Source of the DNA: Candidatus Mcinerneyibacteriota bacterium
Lineage (GTDB): Bacteria > Macinerneyibacteriota > Macinerneyibacteria > Macinerneyibacteriales > DSCS01
DNA length: 64,000 bases
NCBI GenBank assembly: GCA_016937175.1
Contig: JAFGWL010000056.1
Location: 62,001 to 126,000 of the forward strand
Direction of reading: 5' to 3'
Positions 1 to 8,666 of this stretch are shown here, piece after piece (position 1 is the first letter of the stretch; each line of letters starts with the position of its first letter). Both the position numbers and the translations under genes were made by a program. The notes beneath the pieces are model-generated. The model had not been told where the DNA came from, did no database searches, and saw nothing but the letters and a program-made list of their open reading frames with translations.

Positions 1-256
1 CATCCTTGGTCTCATGGGCTCTCCCCCCTTTGATAAAACCCGTGACTTCGATAAGGGGCAGAGAGTGATCCTCCACCAGGTAGACGACGAGCCCGTTATC
101 CAGGACAAATCGCTCATAAGCGGGGATCTCGATCTCGGGGACTTTATTGACGCTCCGGGCCAACTCTTCAAACAGCTGGGGAGAAAATTCCACTCCTGCC
201 AGGGCTGAAGGAATGAAGAGAGCCAGGGCCAACCATAGCATTATTAATCTTTTCAT
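1..256 (-). CDS. M16 family zinc peptidase, N-terminal part (cut by window start)
   Basis: Reading leftward from an ATG at 256, the first 85 codons show a cleavable signal peptide (MKRLIMLWLALALFIPSALA followed by G) and then the opening strand of an M16 domain (YERFVLDNGLVVYLVEDHSLPL), closely like the neighbouring gene. A GGAGG ribosome binding site sits 7 nt before the ATG. The product is expected to be exported to the periplasm. Tandem M16 genes often form a pair in which one member carries the HxxEH zinc site and the other does not; the diagnostic part lies outside the window, so its activity cannot be judged here. It is 12 nt downstream of the complete M16 gene and surely cotranscribed with it. 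Confidence 0.85.
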   Translation of the reverse strand, partial: MKRLIMLWLALALFIPSALAGVEFSPQLFEELARSVNKVPEIEIPAYERFVLDNGLVVYLVEDHSLPLIEVTGFIKGGRAHETKD

Positions 257-268
257 GGATATCCTCCG

Positions 269-1618
269 TTATTTTCCCTTGGGGACGACATATCCCACAG
301 TTCTTTTTTGAGGCACGAGATATTTTCGGGCCGCTTCTCTGATATCCTCTCCGGTCAGGGCTTCAAGCTGCTGATACGACCTTTTATATAGGTCAGGATC
401 ATTGAAACGCAAGGTGTTGATAGCCAGCTGAGAAGCAAAGCCTCCTTTGTTCTTCAGGCTGAAGACCTTGGATTTGAGCGCGGCTTTTTTCACCGCTGCC
501 AGCTCCTCTTCAGTAATACCTTCATCAATGAGCCTCTGTATCTCTGCGTCAAATGCCTCTTTGACATTATCCATGCTTTTGACCGACATAGGGATAAGAT
601 AGACAAAGAGATAGGAGGGGTCTCTCAGTTCAAAACTGAAGCTTCCCGCTTGCATGATCAGATGCTTCTCGTTTTTCAAGACACTGTTGACCCGTGATGT
701 GGCATTATTGACAAGGATGGCATTGAGGGCATTGAGGGCCACTATATCGGGGTGATTGCCCGCAGGGATCTTGTACATCATGCCGATGAGAGGGACCTGA
801 GTCACTTTTTCAATCTTGATAAAGCGTTCCTCGGTCTGCTCGGGTTCAGTGATTCCCAGCCGAGTGACTTTTCGGGATTCATAGTCTCCGAAATATTTTT
901 CAGCTAGTTTGAATACCTCCTGAGGATCCACATCGCCCGAAACGGCCATCACGGCATTGTTCGGGGCATAATACTGGGTGTAGTAGTCTCTCATATCTTC
1001 GACAGTATAAGCTAAGATAGAGTCCATCCAGCCGATGATGGTATGATGAAGGGGGTGCTTGATGAAGGCTTTGGACTGGATCTCTTCCATGGAGGACATG
1101 AAGAAGTTGTTTTCTGTCCTCTGGCGCCTTTCCTGAGCGACCACCTGCTGTTCACGGGCAAACTCCTCCGGATCGATCTTAAGGTTTCTCATCCGGTCGG
1201 CTTCGATAGCCATGGCCAGCTCCAGCTTGGCTGAAGGCAGCTCTTCTTCATACATGGTAAAATCATAATATGTGCCGGCGTTGGCCCATCCGCCGACCTG
1301 CTTAGTCAGGTGATGGACTTTATCCTTCCCCAGGCTTTCCGTTCCCAGAAACATCGTATGCTCCAGCATATGGGATATCCCGGAGATGCGTTCTGTCTCA
1401 TCGATGGCTCCCACATTGTACCAGATCTCGAATTTTACCAGGGGGACGGCGTGGTCTTCCACCACATAGATCTTCAGCCCGTTATCCAGCTGCATGGTCT
1501 CATAGCGGATCTCGGGGATTTCAGTTGCTGCGGAAGTGTCTTTGGTCTGGGCCATGGAACATCCGACGGCCAACACAAGGACTCCCAGGGCAAACAGGGT
1601 CATTATGCTTCTTTTCAT
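269..1618 (-). CDS. M16 family zinc metallopeptidase, lipoprotein-like
   Basis: This 449-residue protein has the inverted zinc site HMLEH (H83, E86, H87) and a glutamate at position 163 at the spacing expected for the third ligand of M16 (pitrilysin/insulinase) peptidases. The N-terminus is a signal sequence ending LAVGC, a near-match to a lipobox, so it may be a periplasmic lipoprotein. At about 450 residues it is the short one-N-lobe-plus-one-C-lobe form that works as a dimer or heterodimer, which fits the second M16 gene directly downstream. The start is set by a taaggagg ribosome site. The operon with an M18 aminopeptidase and amino-acid-handling enzymes suggests a role in peptide breakdown, but no substrate can be named. 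Confidence 0.9.
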   Translation of the reverse strand: MKRSIMTLFALGVLVLAVGCSMAQTKDTSAATEIPEIRYETMQLDNGLKIYVVEDHAVPLVKFEIWYNVGAIDETERISGISHMLEHTMFLGTESLGKDKVHHLTKQVGGWANAGTYYDFTMYEEELPSAKLELAMAIEADRMRNLKIDPEEFAREQQVVAQERRQRTENNFFMSSMEEIQSKAFIKHPLHHTIIGWMDSILAYTVEDMRDYYTQYYAPNNAVMAVSGDVDPQEVFKLAEKYFGDYESRKVTRLGITEPEQTEERFIKIEKVTQVPLIGMMYKIPAGNHPDIVALNALNAILVNNATSRVNSVLKNEKHLIMQAGSFSFELRDPSYLFVYLIPMSVKSMDNVKEAFDAEIQRLIDEGITEEELAAVKKAALKSKVFSLKNKGGFASQLAINTLRFNDPDLYKRSYQQLEALTGEDIREAARKYLVPQKRTVGYVVPKGK

Positions 1619-1689
1619 AGAGCCTCCTTAAATTGGTTCTACTTCTTTATACGGATTCAGCTCTTTTTGTTGCACAGAATCCTTACCAA

Positions 1690-2925
1690 TTATGAACACT
1701 TCTCCTTTTTATATTGTTCCAGGATGCTGAGGACAGCTTCGATATCAGCTTCCGTATGATCTCCGTTCACCTGAAAACGGATCTCTTCATCTCCTTTGGG
1801 AACCACAGGGTAGTTCAACCCTGTGGCCAGGACACCGTTCCGGGTAAGATACTCCACCAGGTCTGCTGTCTTCTTCGTATCCCTGACCAGGAGGGGGACG
1901 ACGGGATGCTCCCCGGGAAGTGTCTCATACCCCAGGGATATAAGCCCTTCTTTGAATTTCGAAGTCATGGCACGTAAATGCTCCAGCCTTTTCTTCCCTT
2001 CGTCGCTTTCGAGGATATCCAGGACTTTCAGGGCAGCAGCTGCTTCCGAACAGGTTATGGGATTAGAGTAGATATACATGGGGGTCGTCTCCCGGAAATA
2101 GTCGATGACAGCCTGGTCCGACACCACATACCCGCCGTTGACGCCGAAAGCTTTCCCCAGGGTCCCGATGAGAATATCGACTTTGGCTCCTGTGTACTCT
2201 TCTGTCCCTCGTCCGGTCTTACCGAACCCGCCTACTCCGTGGGAATCATCGGCGATGGAGATAACCCCTTCTTCGAACCGGCTGTCATAGGCACGGCAGA
2301 GGGCCGTAAGCTCGTCGAAAGGGCTGTGGTCTCCGCGCATGCTGAAGATGCCGTCGGTAATGACCAGGACTCTCTTCCCCTTCCCCACAGCCTCTTTGAG
2401 TTTGTCTTCCAGATCCTTCATATCATTATGCCTGAAGATAAATTTTTGCGCCGGCCGGGAAAGGCGGAGGGCGTTGATTATACAATTGTGGTTGAGTTCG
2501 TCGCTGATGACCACGGTCTCCGAAGTCGTCAGGGGAACGATGACCCCCATGCTGGTCACATAGGCCGAGCTCAGGATCATACAGGCTTCCCGCCCGTGGA
2601 AAGAGGCCAGCCTCTTTTCCAGTTCCACATGGGGTTTATGTGTCCCGCTGATAAACCGGACTGCACCCGGGCCCACTCCATATTCCAGTGCGGCCTTCTC
2701 TTCTGCTTTGATGACTTCAGGATGCATAGAGAGGCCGAGATAAGAATTGGCATTCATCTTGATATACTCTTTGTCGCCGCTTCCTTCCAGAAGATACCGG
2801 GGGCCCTTATCCTGGCGGGGAGGAATGATCTTGACAATGATCTTTTCCTTCCCTTTTGACGTCCCCTTTTCCATGAGTTCCAGGACTTCCTTCTTCAACA
2901 GGTCATTCAATTTATTCAAAGCCAT
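1690..2925 (-). CDS. kbl: alpha-oxoamine synthase, glycine C-acetyltransferase (KBL)-like
   Basis: This PLP enzyme of 411 residues belongs to the KBL/BioF/ALAS group. The internal-aldimine lysine is K258 in TLGKAFG, the cofactor-binding DDSHG is at 226-230, and the ring-stacking histidine is H146. The C-terminal segment NYPVVPKGDEEIRFQVNGDHT resembles E. coli KBL more than BioF or ALAS. KBL splits 2-amino-3-ketobutyrate with CoA into glycine and acetyl-CoA in threonine breakdown. No threonine dehydrogenase lies nearby, so the substrate is an inference. Lying 14 nt behind a phosphate acyltransferase, it could feed acyl-CoA into ATP formation through acyl phosphate and acetate kinase. Ribosome site agaggagg overlaps the upstream stop codon region. 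Confidence 0.8.
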   Translation of the reverse strand: MALNKLNDLLKKEVLELMEKGTSKGKEKIIVKIIPPRQDKGPRYLLEGSGDKEYIKMNANSYLGLSMHPEVIKAEEKAALEYGVGPGAVRFISGTHKPHVELEKRLASFHGREACMILSSAYVTSMGVIVPLTTSETVVISDELNHNCIINALRLSRPAQKFIFRHNDMKDLEDKLKEAVGKGKRVLVITDGIFSMRGDHSPFDELTALCRAYDSRFEEGVISIADDSHGVGGFGKTGRGTEEYTGAKVDILIGTLGKAFGVNGGYVVSDQAVIDYFRETTPMYIYSNPITCSEAAAALKVLDILESDEGKKRLEHLRAMTSKFKEGLISLGYETLPGEHPVVPLLVRDTKKTADLVEYLTRNGVLATGLNYPVVPKGDEEIRFQVNGDHTEADIEAVLSILEQYKKEKCS

Positions 2926-2939
2926 CTTTGCCTCCTCTT

Positions 2940-3824
2940 TTAGAGTAATCCCATGACAATCGAGTTCAGCTTCGTGGCCGCATCATCGGCCCTGCTCAGC
3001 ATGATGATAGGGGCTTTCCCCCCTACGACAAGCCCTCCGAAGGCACAATCAGCTGTATACATCATAGCTTTGGCCATGAGGTTGCCGGAAAGGACATCCG
3101 GCACCAGGATAATATCGGCATTTCCCGCAACCGGGGAAGAGATCCCTTTGACAGCAGCAGCCTCTTCGGACAAGGCATTATCCAACCCGAAGGGCCCGTC
3201 GATTATACACCCTTTGATCTGCCCCCGCCGGCTCATCCCTGCCAGAAGAGCAGCATCCAGGGTCGCCTGTGATTTAGGGTTCACTGTCTCCACATGAGCC
3301 ACAGCAGCGATTTTAGGATTATTCCATCCCAGCCTTGACGCATATTCCACGGCATTACCGATGATCATGACCTTATCCTGGAGAGTGGGTGACAAGACCA
3401 TTCCACTGTCTGTTATCATAATCAGGCGTCCGATCTTTGCTGCGTCCATGAGGACGATATGGCTTAAGAGAGAGCCTGTCCGCAGGCCCTTCTCTTCGTC
3501 CAGGGCCGCTTTCAAAAAGAGAGCGGTGGGGAGCTTTCCCTTCATCAACGCGTCAGCTTCGCCAGAAGCTACCAGGGAAGCACTTTTAAGAGCCCCTTCC
3601 CACTCCCCGGGAGCATGGATGATCTCATAATCATCCTGTGAGATCTCTGCCTCTTCAAAGGAAGCGTCTATCTTTTCCCTGTCCCCTACGAGAAGAGAAC
3701 GGGCGATGCCCTCTCTCCGGGCTTCTTCAAGAGCACGGATCACTTCCCCTCCGTAGGGATGGGCGACGGCTAGCCGCCGGTTCCTGCCTTTTACTCCGTC
3801 AAACAGGTCAGAAAATCTTTTCAC
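2940..3824 (-). CDS. phosphate acetyl/butyryltransferase family protein
   Basis: This 294-residue protein matches the PTA/PTB family over its full length (for example GKLPTALFLKAAL, DAALLAGMSRRG and GPFGLDNALSEEAA). The length and N-terminus are those of phosphate butyryltransferase rather than the longer PTA. It exchanges CoA for phosphate on a short acyl-CoA, giving an acyl phosphate for a kinase. The only acyl kinase in the window is acetate kinase at 13688-14887, and the acyl-CoA sources are the KBL-like enzyme next door and propionyl-CoA from the methylmalonyl pathway; which one it serves is inference. The start codon is GTG at 3824, preceded by an agaggg ribosome site. Confidence 0.85.
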   Translation of the reverse strand: MKRFSDLFDGVKGRNRRLAVAHPYGGEVIRALEEARREGIARSLLVGDREKIDASFEEAEISQDDYEIIHAPGEWEGALKSASLVASGEADALMKGKLPTALFLKAALDEEKGLRTGSLLSHIVLMDAAKIGRLIMITDSGMVLSPTLQDKVMIIGNAVEYASRLGWNNPKIAAVAHVETVNPKSQATLDAALLAGMSRRGQIKGCIIDGPFGLDNALSEEAAAVKGISSPVAGNADIILVPDVLSGNLMAKAMMYTADCAFGGLVVGGKAPIIMLSRADDAATKLNSIVMGLL

Positions 3825-3838
3825 AAGAATCCCTCTTT

Positions 3839-5251
3839 TCAGTTCATCTTCTCAAAAAAGGTTTTATAGGCTTCATAACAGGTATAAATATCCATGACCG
3901 ACGCCAGCTCAAAGGGAGAATGCATGGAGAGGAGGGCCGGGCCGGCATCTACGACATTCATGTTGTATTCAGCCAGGAACTTGGCGACGGTTCCGCCGCC
4001 CCCTTCGTCAACTTTCCCCAGAGTCCCGATCTGCCAATCGACATTATTGTCATCCCATATCCTGCGGACCTTGGCCATAAATTCGGCATCTGCGTCATTA
4101 GAGCCGCCTTTCCCCCCTGAACCGGTATATTTAGTCAGGACGATCCCGTACCCCAGGCGGGGAGCGTTCAAGGGGTCATGGACTGATTTGAAGTTGGGGT
4201 TGATCCCCGCGCCCACATCAGAGGAGAGGACGTTGGATCTCTCCATGGCTTTACGGAGCATAAGGTCGTTGAACCCCTTTTCCTGATAGTCCATGATCTC
4301 AGAGAGGACACGGAGGATAAACCAGGACTGCATCCCCGAACGGCCTTCGCTTCCTATCTCCTCTTTGTCAGCCAAAAAATTCACCGCAGTATATTCCGGG
4401 TCTTCCACATCAAAGATAGCCATTGAAGAGGTGTAACCGCAGATCCTGTCGTCATGTCCGAAGGCTCCGATGAGTCCTTTATCAAATCCGACCCACCTGG
4501 CAGACCCTGCCGGGACTAGCTGCAGCTCGGCGGAAATAAAATCGGCTTCTGTGATTCCGTATTTCTCGTGAAGGATCTCAAGCACATGGATCTTGATCTT
4601 GTTTTTGACCTTTTCATCATCTACAGGGATGGACCCGCAGAGCATGTTGAGGTCTTCTCCTGAAAAACCGCTGAGAAGCTTCTTATCTCCCTGGATCTTC
4701 CTGGAGAGGTGAGGAAGCACATCGGGAAAAGTCAGGACTCCCTCCTCTTCTTTTTCTCCCCAGACGATATTGATCCTTGTCCCGTCTTTTTTCACGATAA
4801 TCCCGTGAAGGGCCAGAGGCAGGTTCACCCAGTGATATTTTTTGATCCCTCCGTAATAGTGTGTCTTGACAAGGCAATACTCCTCGTCTTCATAGAGGGG
4901 GTTCATCTTCAGGTCGATATGGGGGACATCCACATGGGAGGCCACAAGATTGACCCCATCTTTTACACTCTTTTCTCCCAGGACGATCAGGACAAGGTTC
5001 TTTTCCTGATTTACATCATAGAATTTACGATGCCCCTTTTTTCCCAGTTGAGACAGAGGCAAAAACCCTCTCTTTTCGGCCATTTTGACCACTTCGCGGA
5101 CATTCTCACGCTCTGTCTTCACCGCCGAGAGAAAATTCCTGTATTCTTCGCTGAACCGGAAGGCTTTCTTTCTCACTTCACCGTCATGTTTGATCCAGCT
5201 GCTTTTTTTCTCATTGAGCAACTCTTTTTCCAGTTTTTCATATTTTGTCAT
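3839..5251 (-). CDS. M18 family aminopeptidase
   Basis: This 470-residue cytosolic metallo-aminopeptidase has the M18 (aspartyl aminopeptidase) signatures in order: SHVDVPHIDL near residue 125, HDDRICGYT, the catalytic DKEEIGSEG, SSDVGAG, and MHSPFEL near the C-terminus. H, D, E, D and H in these blocks are the expected two-metal ligands. It resembles the clostridial M18 group. It opens an operon continuing into a phosphate acyltransferase, a KBL-like enzyme and two M16 peptidases, so it probably takes part in the breakdown of peptides to amino acids. It has a strong ribosome site (gaaggaggg) and a good sigma-70 promoter just upstream. Confidence 0.92.
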   Translation of the reverse strand: MTKYEKLEKELLNEKKSSWIKHDGEVRKKAFRFSEEYRNFLSAVKTERENVREVVKMAEKRGFLPLSQLGKKGHRKFYDVNQEKNLVLIVLGEKSVKDGVNLVASHVDVPHIDLKMNPLYEDEEYCLVKTHYYGGIKKYHWVNLPLALHGIIVKKDGTRINIVWGEKEEEGVLTFPDVLPHLSRKIQGDKKLLSGFSGEDLNMLCGSIPVDDEKVKNKIKIHVLEILHEKYGITEADFISAELQLVPAGSARWVGFDKGLIGAFGHDDRICGYTSSMAIFDVEDPEYTAVNFLADKEEIGSEGRSGMQSWFILRVLSEIMDYQEKGFNDLMLRKAMERSNVLSSDVGAGINPNFKSVHDPLNAPRLGYGIVLTKYTGSGGKGGSNDADAEFMAKVRRIWDDNNVDWQIGTLGKVDEGGGGTVAKFLAEYNMNVVDAGPALLSMHSPFELASVMDIYTCYEAYKTFFEKMN

Positions 5252-5283
5252 TCGTATCCCTCCTTCATTTTTTTCCTGTGCCT

Positions 5284-5311
5284 ATTATAGAGGGAAGGGC
5301 TTTCCCGTCAA
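5284..5311 (-). promoter_or_regulatory. sigma-70 promoter for the aminopeptidase operon
   Basis: On the minus strand TTGACG (5306-5311) and TATAAT (5284-5289) are separated by 16 bp. The expected transcript start is near 5277, about 25 nt before the M18 ATG. The spacer holds a GGGAA/TTCCC inverted repeat, which could be an operator half or chance. Confidence 0.75.
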
Positions 5312-5336
5312 GGCTATTATTTCGTATACAGAAACA

Positions 5337-6512
5337 TCAAAACCATAAAACGATCCCTGTCAGCGCAGCCGCCGCCATAAAAAGAGGCAGTGATGCAGGA
5401 ATCAAAAATCTCTTATACAGACTTGTGAGTTTTACATCAAAATAGTCCACCGTAAGCACCAGGCAAAGATGAGTGGGAGAGAGGATGATACCCACAAAGA
5501 CAAAGGTGTAAAGTGCCAGAAGATGGAGCAGTCCGAAATCGGGAAAAAGGGCCATGAAAACGGGAAAAGCGATACTCACCCCGGCAACCGTCAGCCCCGT
5601 GGCAAACCCCACCACCAGAGGCAGCCCCATAAAAAAGAGGATCAGAAGCCAGGAGGGGATAGCCCCTACGCTTCCGAAGATCTCTCCTTCCTGGACAATA
5701 GTCTTAAAAAACATCGCTCCGAAGATCAGAAAAAACATCGAAAGATAACGGATCTTTCCGAAAGCCCTGAAAAAGTCTTTTGCGGGGATCTTTTCAGCCA
5801 GAGTGAAAACCAGAACGGATATAACAAGGCTCAACAGGATATTCAACCTGAAGAGGGCATAAAGAAGGATCAGGAGGATGATGGGATAGATGATCCGGAG
5901 AAGCTCTCTCCAGTTGACAGCCCCGAATTTCAAAGGGCCGTCTACATGCCTGATCATAAAAAATCCCGACAGGACCGCAAGAAGCATCAACGGGAGCATT
6001 CCCAGGAAGACCGATGAGAAGCGAATGGTTACAAATCCGTTCATAAACAGGATGATAGCCGGATATAGAGGCCATCCGAACTCCCAGACATGCCTGAACC
6101 AATAGTTGACAAAGGCTTTCTCCTCCCCTGTCATCCGGAGACTTTCTCCGATCTGCCCCACAAAGGGAGCCGAGACCATGGCTCCTCCCGGCATGGGTAT
6201 AAGCCCGATGAGCATGGCCGGAAAAAGCAGAGCGCTTTTACTGACCCCCATATGTCCCGCCAGGGAATCGATCCGTCCCTTTTTCCCCATGAGGTTAAGA
6301 AGGAGATAGATAAGATAGACTGTAAAAAGAAGCTGGATATTACTCCAGTCTGTCACAGTAGCCAGGGCAAACCGGTAGGCTCGGTAGTTGGGTATATGGA
6401 AGGCAAAGAGACTGAGCAGCCCTGAAAAGACAAGGGCCAGGCCGATATTGACCTTCATCTTGATCAACAGGATCAAAAAGACGATGATCAGGAGAAATTT
6501 GAGAAAAATCAT
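5337..6512 (-). CDS. DUF401 family integral membrane protein, probable transporter
   Basis: This 391-residue protein has about ten hydrophobic membrane segments and the DUF401 hallmarks PMPGGAMVSAP (around 107-117), FRHVWEFGWPLYPA and LSPTHLCL. DUF401 belongs to the ion-transporter superfamily of anion and organic acid carriers; no substrate is established. It stands alone between a terminator upstream and the aminopeptidase promoter downstream. I see no convincing promoter in the 58 nt before it, so it may depend on read-through past the hairpin at 6541-6561. The neighbours suggest a carboxylate or amino acid substrate, but that is a guess. Ribosome site aaaggga lies about 10 nt before the ATG. 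Confidence 0.85.
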   Translation of the reverse strand: MIFLKFLLIIVFLILLIKMKVNIGLALVFSGLLSLFAFHIPNYRAYRFALATVTDWSNIQLLFTVYLIYLLLNLMGKKGRIDSLAGHMGVSKSALLFPAMLIGLIPMPGGAMVSAPFVGQIGESLRMTGEEKAFVNYWFRHVWEFGWPLYPAIILFMNGFVTIRFSSVFLGMLPLMLLAVLSGFFMIRHVDGPLKFGAVNWRELLRIIYPIILLILLYALFRLNILLSLVISVLVFTLAEKIPAKDFFRAFGKIRYLSMFFLIFGAMFFKTIVQEGEIFGSVGAIPSWLLILFFMGLPLVVGFATGLTVAGVSIAFPVFMALFPDFGLLHLLALYTFVFVGIILSPTHLCLVLTVDYFDVKLTSLYKRFLIPASLPLFMAAAALTGIVLWF

Positions 6513-6532
6513 GTAAGATCATTCCCTTTCTG

Positions 6533-6561
6533 AAAAAGGAACCCGGAAAACTATTCCGGGT
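6533..6561 (-). terminator. intrinsic terminator of the propionate/decarboxylase operon
   Basis: A perfect 8-bp stem, ACCCGGAA paired with TTCCGGGT around a 5-nt loop (6541-6561), is followed on the minus strand by TCCTTTTT. It begins 9 nt after the mmdB stop codon and marks the 3' end of the ten-gene unit. Confidence 0.75.
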
Positions 6562-6570
6562 CCCTGTATC

Positions 6571-7779
6571 TTACTTGACAAAAATGGCCAGAAAGACCCC
6601 TGCAGCAATGGCCGAACCGATGACTCCGGCGACATTGGGTGCCATAGCGTGCATAAGCAGATGGTTGTCTTTATCATACTGCCGGGCAAAATGCTGGACC
6701 ACGCGGGCAGAATCGGGAACAGCCGAGACCCCGGCAGCCCCGATCAGGGGATTGATCTTTCTTTTTAAAAAGAGGTTCATGATCTTGGCGAAAAGAAGCC
6801 CTGAAGCTGTAGCCACAGCAAAAGAGAGAGCCCCCAGGCCGAAGATCTTCAAAGATTCCCATTTGATAAAATAACTGGCCTGTGTACTGGCGCCCACGGA
6901 AAATCCCAGAAGGATCGTCGCGATATCAAGGATAGCATTGGCTGCAGTCTTGGCCAGGCGTTCAGTTACTCCGCTCTCTTTAAGAATATTCCCGAACATG
7001 AGCATTCCTACCAGGGGAATGGCTCCGGGGGCTATAAGAGCTGATCCGATGAAAGCGATGACCGGAAAAGCGATGCGTTCCACTTTGGTCACTCTCCGGG
7101 GCGGCTGCATCCTGATAAGACGTTCTTTTTTTGTGGTCATCAGTTTCATGATAGGCGGTTGGATCACCGGCACAAGGGCCATATAGGAATAGGCTGCGAT
7201 GGCAATGGGGCCCAAAAGCGGCGGGGCAAGCTGAGAGGCTATAAAGATGGATGTAGGGCCGTCGGCTCCGCCGATGATCCCTATAGAAGCCGCCTCCATG
7301 GGAGTGAAACCCAGATAGAGGGCTCCCAGGAAAGTGGCATAGATCCCCACCTGGGCCGCTCCGCCCAGAAGAACGGATTTTGGGCTTGATATCAGTGTAG
7401 AGAAATCGGTCAGAGCTCCGATGCCCAGGAAGATCAGCGGGGGAAAGATACCGGCCCGCACCCCCCAGTAGATATAACTGAAGACACTGTCCATACTGAA
7501 CCCGTTGGCCACCGTATCATAGACCCCGATAGGGATGTTGGGAGCACTGGCGATATTCCCAATGATGATTCCGAACCCGATGGGCAGGAGAAGAAGAGGC
7601 TCATATTTTTTGGCAATAGCCAGGTATATGGCCACGATTCCCACAACCAGCATGATGATATTCCCCCACTGCATATGGGCAAACCCTGTATTCCCCAGGA
7701 TGTCTTTGAAGAGGTCGATCAGATGTTCCAATGAAGCCGGAATCGCCATCTGGCTGCTTAAGGCAGAAATCACGTGCAT
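6571..7779 (-). CDS. mmdB: sodium-pumping decarboxylase beta subunit (MmdB/OadB type)
   Basis: This 402-residue polytopic membrane protein is the beta subunit of a biotin-dependent, Na+-translocating decarboxylase. It takes carboxybiotin from MmdC, decarboxylates it and moves Na+ out of the cell. The diagnostic block GIIGGADGPTSIFIASQLAP holds the aspartate that binds Na+ in OadB. About nine to eleven hydrophobic segments are visible. With MmdA, MmdC and MmdD upstream in the same operon the substrate is methylmalonyl-CoA, not oxaloacetate. Ribosome site aaaggaga precedes the ATG. This is the last gene before the terminator. Confidence 0.93.
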   Translation of the reverse strand: MHVISALSSQMAIPASLEHLIDLFKDILGNTGFAHMQWGNIIMLVVGIVAIYLAIAKKYEPLLLLPIGFGIIIGNIASAPNIPIGVYDTVANGFSMDSVFSYIYWGVRAGIFPPLIFLGIGALTDFSTLISSPKSVLLGGAAQVGIYATFLGALYLGFTPMEAASIGIIGGADGPTSIFIASQLAPPLLGPIAIAAYSYMALVPVIQPPIMKLMTTKKERLIRMQPPRRVTKVERIAFPVIAFIGSALIAPGAIPLVGMLMFGNILKESGVTERLAKTAANAILDIATILLGFSVGASTQASYFIKWESLKIFGLGALSFAVATASGLLFAKIMNLFLKRKINPLIGAAGVSAVPDSARVVQHFARQYDKDNHLLMHAMAPNVAGVIGSAIAAGVFLAIFVK

Positions 7780-7791
7780 GCTTTCTCTCCT

Positions 7792-8238
7792 TTATTCCAG
7801 GACGATGAGGATGTCTCCTTCATAGACAGAATCCCCGCGTCTGACCTTTATCTCTTTAACTGTCCCCTCCTGGGGCGACTGGACTTCATTCTCCATCTTC
7901 ATGGCTTCCATGATCAGGACATCCTGTCCGGCTTTCACCATGTCTCCCTCTTTGACAAGAATCTCCAGGATGAGTCCCGGAAGCGGCGCTGTCACATGGC
8001 CGGACCCTACGACCTCCCTGGGTTTCCTGAGAGTTTCTCCCTCTTTGGCAGCCGGAGCTGGCTGCCTTTTGAGAGGCGGAGCTGCAGGTCTGATATCCAG
8101 AGCCTTGGGCTCTCCCAGGTCTTTCAGCCCGACGGTATACTCGGTTCCGTTGACAGAAAGTTTCGCTTTTTCGGCGCCGAACTCCTGCACTTTGACTTTG
8201 TACTCTTTTCCGTTTATTTCAAGTGTGATTTCCTTCAT
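7792..8238 (-). CDS. mmdC: biotin carboxyl carrier subunit of methylmalonyl-CoA decarboxylase
   Basis: The 148-residue protein ends in a biotinyl/lipoyl domain with the biotinylation motif EAMKMEN (target K114). A Pro/Ala-rich linker (about 50-66) joins it to a beta-rich N-terminal part resembling the carrier subunits of pyruvate and propionyl-CoA carboxylases. It shuttles CO2 from MmdA on the cytosolic face to MmdB in the membrane. It lies 8 nt after mmdD and 12 nt before mmdB. No biotin ligase is in this window. Confidence 0.93.
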   Translation of the reverse strand: MKEITLEINGKEYKVKVQEFGAEKAKLSVNGTEYTVGLKDLGEPKALDIRPAAPPLKRQPAPAAKEGETLRKPREVVGSGHVTAPLPGLILEILVKEGDMVKAGQDVLIMEAMKMENEVQSPQEGTVKEIKVRRGDSVYEGDILIVLE

Positions 8239-8246
8239 ACTCCCCC

Positions 8247-8651
8247 CTATACTCTATGGCCGTATTTCATGCCGGATTTCCAGGCAGTCTGTTCGCGGCC
8301 TTGCCGAAATGTTATTTTACTTTGCAGTTCATCCATATGGAGCCTTTTATAGAGCTCCACGGTGGCCCCGATGGCCGCCAGGATGTCACTGTCCAGCTCA
8401 TCCTGGACAATGATCCCCTTTTCCGCGGCTGCAGACGGTACAGTAACGGATTCTCCGGGGATATCGGTTTTGATCTTTTTAGCCGGGGAATGGGTAAAGA
8501 CGATATTAAACAGGGCAATAAGCAGAGCGATGAGGATGAGCCCTGTGAAAACAGTCATAATACCGCTTAACGCCACATTTCCTCCATGGAACTTCTCCTG
8601 GATGGCCTGTTGCACCACGGGATCCTGGGTCATCTGTAAGAGCAGATACAC
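8247..8651 (-). CDS. mmdD: decarboxylase gamma/delta subunit (OadG/MmdD family)
   Basis: This small protein of 134 residues has one membrane helix (about 27-50, IMTVFTGLILIALLIALFNI), then a polar linker and a C-terminal segment DILAAIGATVELYKRLHMD. That pattern is typical of OadG-family subunits, which anchor the carboxyltransferase to the membrane subunit. The start codon is GTG (8651) after a gggaggggag ribosome site. The position between mmdA and mmdC confirms the role. Confidence 0.85.
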   Translation of the reverse strand: MYLLLQMTQDPVVQQAIQEKFHGGNVALSGIMTVFTGLILIALLIALFNIVFTHSPAKKIKTDIPGESVTVPSAAAEKGIIVQDELDSDILAAIGATVELYKRLHMDELQSKITFRQGREQTAWKSGMKYGHRV

Positions 8652-8666
8652 GATACTCCCCTCCCC

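Noticed and set aside
5293-5306. GGGAA/TTCCC inverted repeat as a terminator for the DUF401 gene
   Set aside because: It is only 5 bp, has no T-tract, and lies in the spacer of a good promoter.
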